A stretch of DNA of 64,000 bases from Streptomyces althioticus (GCA_014649355.1 BMSW01000024.1:1-64000); one strand, 5' to 3'. Positions 18,060-27,225 are shown, numbered from the stretch's first letter. Made by a program: numbers and translations. The notes: a model not told the origin generated them from the sequence alone.

Positions 18060-18233
18060 TCAGTCGACGCTGGGGAGGATGTGCGGCTCCGCGAGGTCCT
18101 CCTCGTACCCGGCGAGGCGGATGGGGGCCGAGCGGGCCCACACGTCGAGGCTTCCCAGCTCCCCCGGCCGGCGGCCGGAACGCTCCGTGCGTTCCTCGGG
18201 GCGCTGTTCGAGTTTCGTCTGCTCCGGTGTCAC
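18060..18233 (-). CDS. 57-residue small protein
   Basis: A short gene with strong coding signs: GTG start with AAGGAG eight bases upstream, clean codon bias and a defined stop. The peptide starts MTPEQTKLEQRPEERTERS. Its C-terminal half (LGSLDVWARSAPIRLAGYEED, then EPHILPSVD) looks conserved-protein-like, not random. No known domain is recognised. The charged N terminus and amphipathic C-terminal part suggest a small soluble binding protein. It lies just upstream of the GNAT gene on the same strand. Confidence 0.6.
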   Translation of the reverse strand: MTPEQTKLEQRPEERTERSGRRPGELGSLDVWARSAPIRLAGYEEDLAEPHILPSVD

Positions 18234-18670
18234 CGCGCACTCCTTATGTGTCGGTCACCCTCGGGACGTACCGCGTCGGCCCTCGCGGCCGACGCCCGGC
18301 GCCCGAGCGGTTCTGAGTCCAATGCCGTTCGGACGCGGTGGCGCCGGTCGTTCAGAGGGAGAGCAGGCCGTGGTGAACCGGCAGTCCCATGACGGATGGT
18401 GGGTGCGGGTAGGACCCTTGCTGCTGTCCGTCCGCCTCAGATTAACCAAATGAGCGACCCCCTGCTCGATGGGGCTGCAAACTGGCTGTAACAATCACAT
18501 GACGGATCGCCCATCATCAGGCGCTATGTCCGGGCATGTCGTGACAGGATGCGCACCGTAGCTCACTCGATCGGAGTACGCGCGTCCCGAAGTACCGGAC
18601 AAGTCCGGACGGCTGGGGCGCGGTTCGCGCGCCGCCGGCCGTCGTGGAGGTGCTCGGTGTCGCCCAGGGG
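18234..18670. other. 437-bp intergenic region with AT-rich islands
   Basis: No ordinary gene. The region between two leftward genes has unusually AT-rich islands for this genome (around 18438-18452 and 18488-18502). It also has two tiny rightward ORFs of 13 codons (18450-18491, MSDPLLDGAANWL) and 20 codons (18499-18561, MTDRPSSGAMSGH...). A short direct repeat ATGACGGAT occurs at about 18389 and 18499. It may hold a promoter or a small RNA directed rightward, where no gene follows; none is proven. Confidence 0.35.
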
Positions 18671-20164
18671 TTACCAGCGGCCGGGCGCGTAGTCCTTCAG
18701 GAAGACGCCGTACAGGTCCTCGCCCTCCTCGCCGCGCACGATCGGGTCGTAGACGCGGGCGGCGCCGTCGACCAGGTCGAGCGGGGCGTGAAAGCCCTCC
18801 TCGGCGAGGCGCAGCTTGTCGAAGTGCGGGCGCTCGTCGGTGATCCAGCCCGTGTCGACCGAGGTCATCAGGATCTTGTCGGAGTCGAACATCTCCTGCG
18901 CGCTGGTCCGCGTCACCATGTTCATGGCCGCCTTGGCCGCGTTCGTGTTGGGGTGTCCCGCGCCCTTGTAGCCGCGGGCGAAAACGCCCTCCATCGCGGA
19001 CACGTTGACCACGTAGGCGCGCTTCGAGGACGCACGGCGGGCCGCCTCGGCCATCGCCGGGCGCAACTTGCTGATCAGGATGAACGGCGCCGTGTAGTTG
19101 CACAGCTGGGTCTCCAGCAGCTCCACCGGGGAGATCTGCTCGATGGTCTGCACCCAGGTGTTGGAGTCGACGACGTCCGGCAGCAGGCCGCCCGCGTCGA
19201 TGGCGGTGCCGTCCCGGTGCCGCTCGACGCTGGCGTTCCCGGCGACCAGGGCGAGGTCGGCCACCGCCTGCGCGTCCAGGTCGCTCGTCCCGGCGGGCAG
19301 CGCCGTCAGGCCGTCCACGGCACCGGAGTTGAACGCGCCGATGACGTGGTGGGCGGGCAGCTCGCCGGCCGGCAGCGGTGCGCTCTCGCCCTCGACGAGC
19401 GCGGCGTAGGCGGAGGGCAGCCGGCGCACGGTCTGGGTGGCGTTGTTGATCAGGATGTCCAGCGGGCCCTGCTCCGCGACCTGGTCGGCGAGCGCGACGA
19501 CCTGGCCGGGGTCGCGCAGGTCGATGCCGACGACCTCCAGGCGGTCGATCCAGTCCGCGGAGTCGTCCATCGCCTTGAAGCGGCGGATGGCGTCCTTCGG
19601 GAAGCGCGTGGTGATCGTGGTGTGGGCGCCGTCGCGCAGCAGCCGCAGCGCGATGTACATGCCGATCTTGGCGCGGCCGCCGGTGAGCAGCGCCCGCTTG
19701 CCGCCGAGGTCGGCGCGGGCCTCGCGGCGGGTCCGGTTCTCGTCGGCGCACTTCGGGCAGAGCTGGTGGTAGAAGTAGTCGACCTCGACGTAGCGGGTCT
19801 TGCAGACGTAGCAGGAGCGGGGGCGCTGGAGTATGCCCGCGATCCGCCCCTCCTCGACGCGGGAGGAGGGCAGGATGCCCTCGGTCTCGTCGTCGATGCG
19901 CTGGGCGGAGCCGGTGGCGGTGGCCTCGGTGACCGCCTTGTCGTGGGCGGTCTTGGCGGCCCGGCGCTCCTGGCGGCGGCGCTGCTTGACCGTGCGGTAG
20001 ATGTGCGAGGTGGCCCGGCGCACCTTGATCGCGTCCGGGTGGTCGACGTCGATCTTGTCGAGCTCCTCGAGCACGCTCAGGCAGACGGCCAGCCGCTCCG
20101 GGTCGATGCCCGGCCCGTACGCCACCTCGTCCGTGGTCCCGGGGCCGTCCTGTGTCACCGTCAT
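18671..20164 (-). CDS. Zinc-ribbon SDR-like oxidoreductase, atypical
   Basis: A 497-residue protein. The N-terminal half has a helical region (about 20-85) and a four-Cys zinc ribbon (CYVC at about 118 and CPKC at about 136). A Rossmann domain of the short-chain dehydrogenase/reductase type follows (LTGGRAKIG near 160, ILINNATQ near 240, VVNVSAMEG, then NAAKAAMNM). The glycine-rich loop is non-canonical. The usual Tyr four residues before the catalytic Lys is replaced by Thr (TNAAK). Either the chemistry differs or the domain only binds a nucleotide. Substrate and partners are unknown. Confidence 0.75.
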   Translation of the reverse strand: MTVTQDGPGTTDEVAYGPGIDPERLAVCLSVLEELDKIDVDHPDAIKVRRATSHIYRTVKQRRRQERRAAKTAHDKAVTEATATGSAQRIDDETEGILPSSRVEEGRIAGILQRPRSCYVCKTRYVEVDYFYHQLCPKCADENRTRREARADLGGKRALLTGGRAKIGMYIALRLLRDGAHTTITTRFPKDAIRRFKAMDDSADWIDRLEVVGIDLRDPGQVVALADQVAEQGPLDILINNATQTVRRLPSAYAALVEGESAPLPAGELPAHHVIGAFNSGAVDGLTALPAGTSDLDAQAVADLALVAGNASVERHRDGTAIDAGGLLPDVVDSNTWVQTIEQISPVELLETQLCNYTAPFILISKLRPAMAEAARRASSKRAYVVNVSAMEGVFARGYKGAGHPNTNAAKAAMNMVTRTSAQEMFDSDKILMTSVDTGWITDERPHFDKLRLAEEGFHAPLDLVDGAARVYDPIVRGEEGEDLYGVFLKDYAPGRW

Positions 20165-20268
20165 CGCCGCTGCCGTTCCCGCTTCGCTTCGCGCGGCGCT
20201 CCGTTCGCGTCCGCTGTCGAACGGGGGATTTTACGGAGCGCCGGGCCGCAGCACCAAACCGCTCGCGC

Positions 20269-21693
20269 TCAGTGAGCGCAGGCCACGGTGAGTGCCGTCA
20301 CCTCCTCGGTCACCGCACGGGCGAGCAGGTCGAGGTCGTCCACGGCCGCGCCGTCGGCCACCAGACCGTAGTGGACGCGTCCCCGGTAGGTGGAGACGGC
20401 GACCGCGAGGGAGTGGCCGGGGGCGAGGGGCGCCAGCGGGAACACCGCGCCGAGCGGGTCGCCGCCCAGGCGCAGGCCGAAGCCGGGCAGCGGCACGCTG
20501 GTGACCAGGACGTCGAACCAGAGCCGGGCCGCCTGGCCGAGCAGCGGTCCGCCGAGCCGGTGGCCGAGCGGCGGCACGTGCTCGGCCAGCAGCGCGACCG
20601 CGCCCGCGCCGCGGTGGGGGCCGGCCTCCTTGTTGCGGTCCATGGCGGTGCGGACCCGGGTCAGGCGGGTGGCCGGGTCCTTCTCGTCGACCGGGAGCCG
20701 TATCAAGTACCCGGAGAGCCGGTTGCCCTGCGGGTGGGCGGTGCGGGGGCGGCGCCGGGAGACGGGGACGAGGGCGCGCGGGGCGACGCCGTCGCTGCCG
20801 TCGCCGCGCTCGTCGAGCCAGCGGCGCAGCGCGCCGGCGACGACCGCGATGAGGACGTCGTTGACGGTGCCGCCGGCGCTCTTGCGGATGCGGTGCACGT
20901 CGTCGAGGTCGACGACCACGCCCGCGGTGCGGCGGGTGCCGCTGGGCGCGCAGGTGAGGGCGGGTGAGGAGCGCATGTCGAGGGTGGACCGGGCGACGGC
21001 GGCGCCGATGTCCAGGGCCCGGCCGGCCTCGGCGAGGGCGTCGCGCACCATGCCGGGCACCTCGCGGACGTGCGGGACCACCCCGCGGGGCGGCTCGGCG
21101 GGCCGCGGCCGGGGCGTGGGCAGGTCCATCGGGTCCATCAGCGCGGCGGCGAGGGTGAGGGCGCGCAGTCCGTCGGCGAGGGCGTGGTGGAACTTGAAGA
21201 GGACGGCGAAGCGGGCGCCGCCCTCCTCCGGCAGCACGTGCGCCTCCCACGGCGGGCGGGTGCGTTCCAGGGGGCGTCCCATCAGCTCGCCCGCGGCGGC
21301 GTGGAAGTCGGTGACGGGCGTGTGCAGCCGGACGTGGTCCAGGGGGTCGAAGCCGGCGTCGGGCTCACGGGCGGCGCCGCCGAAGGCGAGCGAGCCGCGG
21401 ACGACGGAGGTGAGCGGGCGGCCCAGCGCGGCCGTGAGGGGCTCGCCGGAGGCGGGCAGGGACCGCAGCGCCGACAGTGAGCGCCGCAGCCCGAAGGGCT
21501 GCCAGGTGTCGCGGATGCGCATGCGCAGCCCTGGCACGGCGGCGGACCGCGCGGCGAGCAGGTCGGCGGCGTGGGCGGCCGCGGAGGGCGAGCCGGCCGT
21601 GAAGATGCCGAGCGCCGCGAGGTGCATGGGGTGACCGGCGGACTCGAGGTTCCAGAACGCCAGGTCGAGGGGGGCGAGCGGGTCTGCGGTCAT
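20269..21693 (-). CDS. Wax ester synthase/diacylglycerol acyltransferase
   Basis: A 474-residue acyl-CoA-dependent acyltransferase of the WS/DGAT family. The active-site motif HHALADG sits at about residues 169-175, exactly as HHxxxDG in the family, and the family's N-terminal FWNLES-x-HPMHLAAL start is present. The second domain has GGTVNDVLIAVVAGALR and NRLSGYLIRLP-like motifs. It would esterify fatty alcohols or diacylglycerol to make storage lipid; Streptomyces accumulate triacylglycerol. ATG 21693 is the start. It is probably monocistronic, with an AT-rich promoter region at 21720-21790. Confidence 0.92.
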   Translation of the reverse strand: MTADPLAPLDLAFWNLESAGHPMHLAALGIFTAGSPSAAAHAADLLAARSAAVPGLRMRIRDTWQPFGLRRSLSALRSLPASGEPLTAALGRPLTSVVRGSLAFGGAAREPDAGFDPLDHVRLHTPVTDFHAAAGELMGRPLERTRPPWEAHVLPEEGGARFAVLFKFHHALADGLRALTLAAALMDPMDLPTPRPRPAEPPRGVVPHVREVPGMVRDALAEAGRALDIGAAVARSTLDMRSSPALTCAPSGTRRTAGVVVDLDDVHRIRKSAGGTVNDVLIAVVAGALRRWLDERGDGSDGVAPRALVPVSRRRPRTAHPQGNRLSGYLIRLPVDEKDPATRLTRVRTAMDRNKEAGPHRGAGAVALLAEHVPPLGHRLGGPLLGQAARLWFDVLVTSVPLPGFGLRLGGDPLGAVFPLAPLAPGHSLAVAVSTYRGRVHYGLVADGAAVDDLDLLARAVTEEVTALTVACAH

Positions 21694-21800
21694 GAGCGGG
21701 GGCCTCGCAACGACGACGGGAACGGATCAGCAGTCAATCGCTCCCGGCCGATTACGGTCAAGTACGATCTGGCTACTCATAGTTAACAGCATGTGACGTC

Positions 21801-21835
21801 TCCGCCCCTTCCGCTGTTACGGCAGAAGGGGCGGA
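21801..21835 (-). terminator. Hairpin downstream of the GH2 gene
   Basis: An inverted repeat with arms TCCGCCCCTTC and GAAGGGGCGGA (11 bp, 13-base loop). It lies about 110 bases beyond the stop of the leftward GH2 gene and before the promoter of the WS/DGAT gene. It most likely terminates the GH2 transcript. Confidence 0.6.
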
Positions 21836-21944
21836 AACCGAGTGACACGCGGGGTCAGAGGGGCGTTCCGGCCGTCCGGCGGGGTGACGGACGCCACCCG
21901 GACGCACGCCGCCCGGACGGGCGGGGCCCCGTGCCGCAGGCGCG

Positions 21945-24563
21945 TCAGTCCGTGGCCGGGCAGCCCGCGGGCCGGGCTCGGGAGGCGTCCCGGATCAGGT
22001 CCCGCTGCGCGGCCCGCACCCGCTCCACGTCGGGCTTCATCACCCGCCGGTCGTAGGTGAGCAGACCGTTCAGCTCGCCCTCCACGTCGGAGATCTGGGT
22101 GTAGACGGCGCCGTTGCCGCCCTTGCACACCAGGGCCCGCACCTCGTCGAGCTTGGTGAGGTAGTCGTCGGTGTAGGTGGCCGGGTCGACGTCGACGTAG
22201 GACTGCTGCACGGGCCAGGCGTGGCCGGGCACCGCGAGTCCGAGACCGCCGTACTCGCCGCTGACCAGGGCGCGTTCGCCGTCCGGGCGGGGCGGCAGGG
22301 CCGGGCTCGGGTAGCCGTGCTCGTCCATGATGTCGCCGGTGCCGCCGTCGACGCCGAGGTTCAGCCCGGACTGGTTGTTGACCAGCCGGCTCGGGTCCCA
22401 GGACTTGGCCTGGGCGGCGACCCGGCCGACGTCGTACTGGCCCCAGCCCTCGTTGAAGGTGACCCACATGACGACCGACGGGCTGCTGATGTGCTCGTCG
22501 ATCATCTCCTTCATCTCGCGCTCGTAGCGGGCGCGGGCCTCGGCGTCCGGGGTGCGGGCGTCCCGCATCGAGGGCATGTCCTGCCACACGAGGAGGCCGA
22601 GGCGGTCGGCCCAGTAGAACCAGCGGTCGGGTTCGACCTTGATGTGCTTGCGCACCGAGTTGAAACCGAGCCTCTTGTGCGCCTTGAGGTCGTACGCGAG
22701 GGCCTCGTCGGTGGGCGCGGTGTGCAGGCCGTCGGGCCAGAAGCCCTGGTCGAGGGTGGCCATCAGGAAGACGGGCTCGCCGTTGAGGACCGTGCGCGGC
22801 ACTCCGTCGATCTTCTCGACGGCGATGGAGCGCATGCCGAAGTAGCTGTTCACGCGGTCGGCTCCGACGCTGACCTTCAGGTCGTACAGGAAGGGGTCGT
22901 CCGGCGACCACAGGCGCGGCTTCCTGATCTTCAGCGTGAGCGGCTGCCCGGTGCGGCCGGTGGCGGTGGCGACCTTGCGCCGTCCGTCGTACGCGGTGGC
23001 CGTGACCGGCAGGCCGGCGCGGACGCCCGTCGCCTCGACGGTGAGCCGTTCGCCCTTCACGTCGGGGATCAGCCGGAGGGAGTCCACGTGGTCGCGGGCG
23101 ACCGGCTCCATCCAGACCGTCTGCCAGATGCCGGAGCTGGGCGTGTACCAGATGCCGCTCGGGTCGAGGCGCTGCTTGCCCATCGGCGGGTTCTCGCCGT
23201 CGGCGGCGTCGGTCGGGTCGTACACGCCGACGATCAGCTCCTGGGGTCCGCTCCCCTTCAGCGCGTCGGTCACGTCGACGGAGAACTTGTCGTAGCCGCC
23301 CTCGTGCGCGGTGACCTTCGTGCCGTTGACGTAGACCTCGGCGCGCCAGTCGACCGCCTGGAAGTTGAGGCGCAGTCGCTTGCCGGGGCCGATGTGCCAG
23401 TCGCGTGGGACGGTGAAGGTGCGGCGGTACCACATGCGGTCCTCGTGCCGCTGGATCCCGGAGAGCTGGGACTCCACCGGGTAGGGCACCAGGATGCGTT
23501 CCTCCAGGGTGCGGCCCACGGGCGGGCGCTCGCCCTCCTCGGCGGCGGCGAACTGCCAGCGGCCGTTGAGGTTGCGCCACTCGGAACGGGTGAGCTGGGG
23601 GCGCGGGTACTCGGGGTGGGCGTTGCCCGGACCCACCTCGTCGGCCCACGGGGTGCGCAGCTCGTGGGTGGAGCGGTTGGGGCCGCTGCTGAGGAAGGCG
23701 TCCACGGGGTCGCCGTCGGTGGCCTTCAGGCCGCCCTGGCCGTCGTACTGGATGTCGGCGGTGCCGCGGGCGGTGCCGGTCCTGTTGCCGACGACGGGTT
23801 CGGCGAGGGTGACGAGCAGCGCCCTCGGGTCGTCCGGGTCGGGGGCCGCCGAGGTGAGCGGCCACCGGGCGCCGCCGATCACCGCGTCGATGTGGTCGGT
23901 GAAGCCGGCGGGCGGTGTGGCGAGCGGCTTGGGGAAGTCCAGCTTGAGCGTGCGCCCGGAGGCCAGGACGGTGGCGGCGAGGGCGCCGTCGTAGTCGAAG
24001 CCGTCCGGGAGGCGGAACGCCGAGCGGGGCACCGGTTCCTTGGCGCCGCCGGGCGGGGTCCAGCGCAGGTGGAAGTTGGAGCCGCCGTAGTGCTCGAAGT
24101 ACTCGACCTTGATGTCGTGGGCGCGGCCGGCGGTGAGCCGCACCGGCTCGGAGGTCTGCTCGTTGTCCCAGTCGTCGACCCAGTGGTCGATGACCAGGGC
24201 GCCGTCGACCCACAGACGGAAGCCGTTGTCGGAGCTGACCGAGAAGGTGTGGTCGCCGGTGGCCTCCGGCACGAGCCCGCCGGTCCAGCGGACGCTGACG
24301 TCGTCGGCCTGGCCGGTGGTGAGGCTCAGGCGCGGTTCCAGGTTGTCGAAGTCGAGCTGGGGGTCGAAGGCGACGGCCTTGAGTTCGTGGAAGTCGAAGG
24401 CGCCGGGGGCGGAGTGGGTCCAGTACTCGCCCTTCAGTCCGTGGACCTCCACGGGGTCGTTTTCGGCGACGGCCGAGGCGGGCCCGGTCGCGGTGAGGCC
24501 GGTGACGCCCAGCGCGGCGGCCAGGAGGAGGGCGAAACGGTTCCTGAGTCGTCTGATGCGCAC
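21945..24563 (-). CDS. Secreted PA14-containing GH2 glycosidase
   Basis: An 872-residue exported glycoside hydrolase. A signal peptide covers about 1-31 (ends GPASA), and a PA14 carbohydrate-binding-type domain covers about 45-165. GH2 sandwich domains follow, then a TIM barrel with acid/base Glu in FNEGWG (about 705) and the nucleophile Glu in SGEYGG (about 770). Family activities include beta-galactosidase, beta-glucuronidase and beta-mannosidase; the substrate is not decided by motifs. GTG 24563 is fixed by CGGAGGATCC and by the signal peptide. A LacI-type palindrome about 80 bp upstream suggests sugar-induced expression. Confidence 0.9.
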   Translation of the reverse strand: MRIRRLRNRFALLLAAALGVTGLTATGPASAVAENDPVEVHGLKGEYWTHSAPGAFDFHELKAVAFDPQLDFDNLEPRLSLTTGQADDVSVRWTGGLVPEATGDHTFSVSSDNGFRLWVDGALVIDHWVDDWDNEQTSEPVRLTAGRAHDIKVEYFEHYGGSNFHLRWTPPGGAKEPVPRSAFRLPDGFDYDGALAATVLASGRTLKLDFPKPLATPPAGFTDHIDAVIGGARWPLTSAAPDPDDPRALLVTLAEPVVGNRTGTARGTADIQYDGQGGLKATDGDPVDAFLSSGPNRSTHELRTPWADEVGPGNAHPEYPRPQLTRSEWRNLNGRWQFAAAEEGERPPVGRTLEERILVPYPVESQLSGIQRHEDRMWYRRTFTVPRDWHIGPGKRLRLNFQAVDWRAEVYVNGTKVTAHEGGYDKFSVDVTDALKGSGPQELIVGVYDPTDAADGENPPMGKQRLDPSGIWYTPSSGIWQTVWMEPVARDHVDSLRLIPDVKGERLTVEATGVRAGLPVTATAYDGRRKVATATGRTGQPLTLKIRKPRLWSPDDPFLYDLKVSVGADRVNSYFGMRSIAVEKIDGVPRTVLNGEPVFLMATLDQGFWPDGLHTAPTDEALAYDLKAHKRLGFNSVRKHIKVEPDRWFYWADRLGLLVWQDMPSMRDARTPDAEARARYEREMKEMIDEHISSPSVVMWVTFNEGWGQYDVGRVAAQAKSWDPSRLVNNQSGLNLGVDGGTGDIMDEHGYPSPALPPRPDGERALVSGEYGGLGLAVPGHAWPVQQSYVDVDPATYTDDYLTKLDEVRALVCKGGNGAVYTQISDVEGELNGLLTYDRRVMKPDVERVRAAQRDLIRDASRARPAGCPATD

Positions 24564-24641
24564 GGATCCTCCGTCGGTGAGGAAGTGACGGCTCTCGCTG
24601 TTCAGGTTTCGCATGTTCTGTTCTGTGCGTTGTCAGTCCCG

Positions 24642-24653
24642 TACAACGTTGTC
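24642..24653. promoter_or_regulatory. LacI-family-type operator
   Basis: The core ACAACGTTGT (24643-24652) is a perfect 10-base palindrome with the central CG typical of LacI/GalR-family operators. Another TTGTCA half-site lies about 15 bases upstream. It lies in the promoter region of the leftward GH2 glycosidase gene. No lacI-type gene is in the window, so the repressor would be encoded elsewhere. Confidence 0.6.
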
Positions 24654-24714
24654 AAAGAACAGCACTTGGCATAACAGCACGGATTCCGCCATGAGTCCAG
24701 GGACATGACAAAGA

Positions 24715-24739
24715 CCCCGGTCGTCACGCGCGACCGGGG
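24715..24739 (-). terminator. Terminator of glgC
   Basis: Arms CCCCGGTCG and CGACCGGGG form a perfect 9-bp stem with a 7-base loop. On the leftward strand it is followed by TTTG, and it lies 27 bases beyond the glgC stop codon. A factor-independent terminator is likely. Confidence 0.8.
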
Positions 24740-24765
24740 CCTCCCCTGTGGCTCACAACGGGCCG

Positions 24766-25986
24766 CTAGGGCACCAACTGCCCCTTGCCGAGCGCGATCA
24801 CGCCGCCCTTGGAGACGGTGTACAGCTCCGCGTCCCGATCCGGGTTGACGCCGATCGTCGCGCCCGGCGGCACCTCGACGTTCTTGTCCAGCACCGCCCC
24901 GCGCACCACCGCGCCCCGCCCGATGTGCACGTTGTCGTGCAGCACCGACCCCTGGACCACCGCCCCCGGGTCGACCACCACGCCCGGCGACAGCACGGAC
25001 CGCGTCACCTGGCCCCGGATCAGGCAGCCGGCGCTGATGATCGACTCGCTGGCGATACCGCCCGCGTTGAACCGGGCCGGCGAGAGCTGCCCGGAGTGGG
25101 TGTAGATGGGCCACTGACGGTTGTAGAGGTTGAACGCGGGACGCTCGGCGATCAGGTCCATGTGGGCGTCGTAGTAGGCGTCGAGCGTGCCGACGTCCCG
25201 CCAGTAGCCCTGGTCGCGGCTGGTCTCCCCCGGCACGTGGTTGGTGCTGAAGTCGTACAGGTGGGCCTCGCCGCGCTCGGTGAGCTGCGGCAGGATCGAA
25301 CCGCCCATGTCGTGCACCGAGTTCTCGTCCTCGGCGTCCCGCTGGAGCGCCTCGACGAGCGCCTTGGTGGTGAAGAGGTAGTTGCCCATGGAGGCGAACA
25401 CGCAGTCGGGGTCGTCGGCCAGCCCCGGCGGGTCGGCGGGCTTCTCCAGGAAGCGCTCCACGGTCCGCCCGTCGGAGCCCGGGGTGATCACGCCGAACGA
25501 GGACGACTCCGCGCGCGGCACCCGGATCCCGGCCACGGTGACGCCGGCGCCGCTCTCGATGTGCTGGTTGAGCATCTGGCGCGGGTCCATCCGGTACACG
25601 TGGTCGGCGCCGAACACCGCCACGTACTCCGGGCGCTCGTCGTAGATCAGGTTCAGCGACTGGAGGATGGCGTCGGCGCTGCCCAGGTACCAGCGCGGAC
25701 CGAGGCGCTGCTGTGCGGGCACCGGGGTGACGTAGTTGCCGAGCAGGCTGGACATCCGCCAGGTGGTGGTGATGTGCCGGTCCAGCGAGTGCGACTTGTA
25801 CTGCGTGAGCACGCAGATCCGCAGGATGTCGGCGTTGACCAGGTTGGACAGCACGAAGTCGACGAGCCGGTACGTGCCGCCGAAGGTGACCGCCGGTTTG
25901 GCGCGGTCCGCCGTGAGGGGCATCAGGCGCTTGCCCTCGCCGCCCGCCAGCACGATTCCCAGGACCGATGGACCACCACGACGCAT
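24766..25986 (-). CDS. glgC: Glucose-1-phosphate adenylyltransferase
   Basis: A 406-residue enzyme that makes ADP-glucose from ATP and glucose 1-phosphate, the first committed step of bacterial glycogen synthesis. Motifs: pyrophosphorylase signature VLAGGEGKRLMPLT near the N terminus, RAKPAVTFGG, the YRMDPRQM active-site region, FLEKP, and a C-terminal left-handed beta-helix. ATG 25986 is the start. It follows the glycosyltransferase gene by 50 bases on the same strand. That pairing is known in mycobacteria, where GlgM uses the ADP-glucose to make maltose 1-phosphate. Confidence 0.95.
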   Translation of the reverse strand: MRRGGPSVLGIVLAGGEGKRLMPLTADRAKPAVTFGGTYRLVDFVLSNLVNADILRICVLTQYKSHSLDRHITTTWRMSSLLGNYVTPVPAQQRLGPRWYLGSADAILQSLNLIYDERPEYVAVFGADHVYRMDPRQMLNQHIESGAGVTVAGIRVPRAESSSFGVITPGSDGRTVERFLEKPADPPGLADDPDCVFASMGNYLFTTKALVEALQRDAEDENSVHDMGGSILPQLTERGEAHLYDFSTNHVPGETSRDQGYWRDVGTLDAYYDAHMDLIAERPAFNLYNRQWPIYTHSGQLSPARFNAGGIASESIISAGCLIRGQVTRSVLSPGVVVDPGAVVQGSVLHDNVHIGRGAVVRGAVLDKNVEVPPGATIGVNPDRDAELYTVSKGGVIALGKGQLVP

Positions 25987-26036
25987 GCCCGTCTCCTCAC
26001 GCCGAGTTTTCCCATGACTGCCCCGGACGGGCCGGG

Positions 26037-27188
26037 CTAAGCCTGCCGGAGGATCTCCTCGTAGAGTCCGGCCGTGCGGCGGGCCACCGCGTCCCAGCCG
26101 AACTCGCTGACCGCGCGCTCCCTGCCCGCCTCGCCCATCGCCCGCGCGGTGTCCGGGTCGCCGAGCACGGAGTCCAGCGCCCGGGTGAGCCCCGCCTCGA
26201 AGCCGTCGTCCACGTCCACCAGCAGCCCGGTCCCGCCGTGGTCCACGACCTCCGGGATGCCCCCGACGCGGGAGGCGACCACGGCGGTGCCGCACGCCAT
26301 GGCCTCCAGGTTGACGATGCCGAGCGGCTCGTACACGGAGGGGCAGGCGAACACGGCGGCGTGCGTGAGCAGCTGGATCACCTCCGGGCGGGGCAGCATC
26401 TGCGGGATCCAGTGCACGCCGTCGCGAACCCGGCTCAGCTCCTCGTACAGCTCGCGGAACTCCCGGTCGATCTCCGGGGTGTCCGGGGCGCCCGCGCACA
26501 GCACCACCTGCGCGGCCGGGTCGACGTCCCGCACCGCCCGCAGCAGATGGGGCACGCCCTTCTGCCGGGTGATCCGGCCGACGAAGAGCACGTACGGGCG
26601 AGAGCGGTCGAGTCCGATCCGGTCCAGGGCGTCGGTGCCGGGGTCGGGGCGGTAGAGGGCGGTGTCGATGCCGTTGTGGACGACGTGCACCCTGGCCGGG
26701 TCCAGGGCCGGGTAGCACTCCAGGATGTCGTCGCGCATGGCGCCCGAGACGGCGATCACCGCGTCGGCGGCCTCGTAGGCGGTGCGCTCCGCCCAGCTCG
26801 ACAGGGCGTACCCGCCGCCGAGCTGCTCGGCCTTCCAGGGGCGCAGCGGCTCCAGGGAGTGCGCGGTCACCACGTGCGGGATGCCGTACAGCAGCTTGGC
26901 GAGGTGGCCGCCGAGGTTGGCGTACCAGGTGTGGGAGTGGACCAGCTCGCGGCCCTCCAGGGCGGCGGCCATGGCGAGGTCCGTCGAGAAGGTGCGCAGG
27001 GCGTCGTTGGCTCCGTCGAGCGCGGGCCAGGAGCGGTGGCGCAGCACGCCGTCGGCGCGGCCCTCGCCCCAGCAGTGCACCTCCAGGTCCACCAGGGACC
27101 GCAGCTCCCGGGCCAGGAACTCCACATGGACCCCCGCACCGCCGTACACGTCCGGGGGGTACTCCCGGGTCAGCAGTCCCACTCGCAC
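26037..27188 (-). CDS. glgM: GT4 glycogen synthase/maltose-1-P synthase
   Basis: A 383-residue GT-B glycosyltransferase of family GT4, of the actinobacterial 'glycogen synthase, Corynebacterium family' type. Visible: REYPPDVYGGAGVH at the N terminus, HSHTWYANLGG, the donor-site VGRITRQKGVPHLL, and the EX7E-type motif PSVYEPLGIVNLEAMACGT. In mycobacteria this protein (GlgM) forms maltose 1-phosphate from ADP-glucose and glucose 1-phosphate, feeding GlgE. Older annotation calls it glgA. The adjacent glgC supports ADP-glucose use. GTG 27188 follows AGGGGGTTCAGG. Confidence 0.88.
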   Translation of the reverse strand: MRVGLLTREYPPDVYGGAGVHVEFLARELRSLVDLEVHCWGEGRADGVLRHRSWPALDGANDALRTFSTDLAMAAALEGRELVHSHTWYANLGGHLAKLLYGIPHVVTAHSLEPLRPWKAEQLGGGYALSSWAERTAYEAADAVIAVSGAMRDDILECYPALDPARVHVVHNGIDTALYRPDPGTDALDRIGLDRSRPYVLFVGRITRQKGVPHLLRAVRDVDPAAQVVLCAGAPDTPEIDREFRELYEELSRVRDGVHWIPQMLPRPEVIQLLTHAAVFACPSVYEPLGIVNLEAMACGTAVVASRVGGIPEVVDHGGTGLLVDVDDGFEAGLTRALDSVLGDPDTARAMGEAGRERAVSEFGWDAVARRTAGLYEEILRQA

Positions 27189-27225
27189 CCTGAACCCCCT
27201 GTCTGCGCGGACGTCCCTCCCATGG

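Noticed and set aside
18255..18494. 79-codon leftward frame in the intergenic region
   Set aside because: No ribosome site and Arg/Pro-rich composition without family features; codon positions do not show gene-like bias.
22221..24674. Long rightward frame opposite the GH2 gene
   Set aside because: Antisense shadow; GH2 catalytic motifs and signal peptide are on the other strand.
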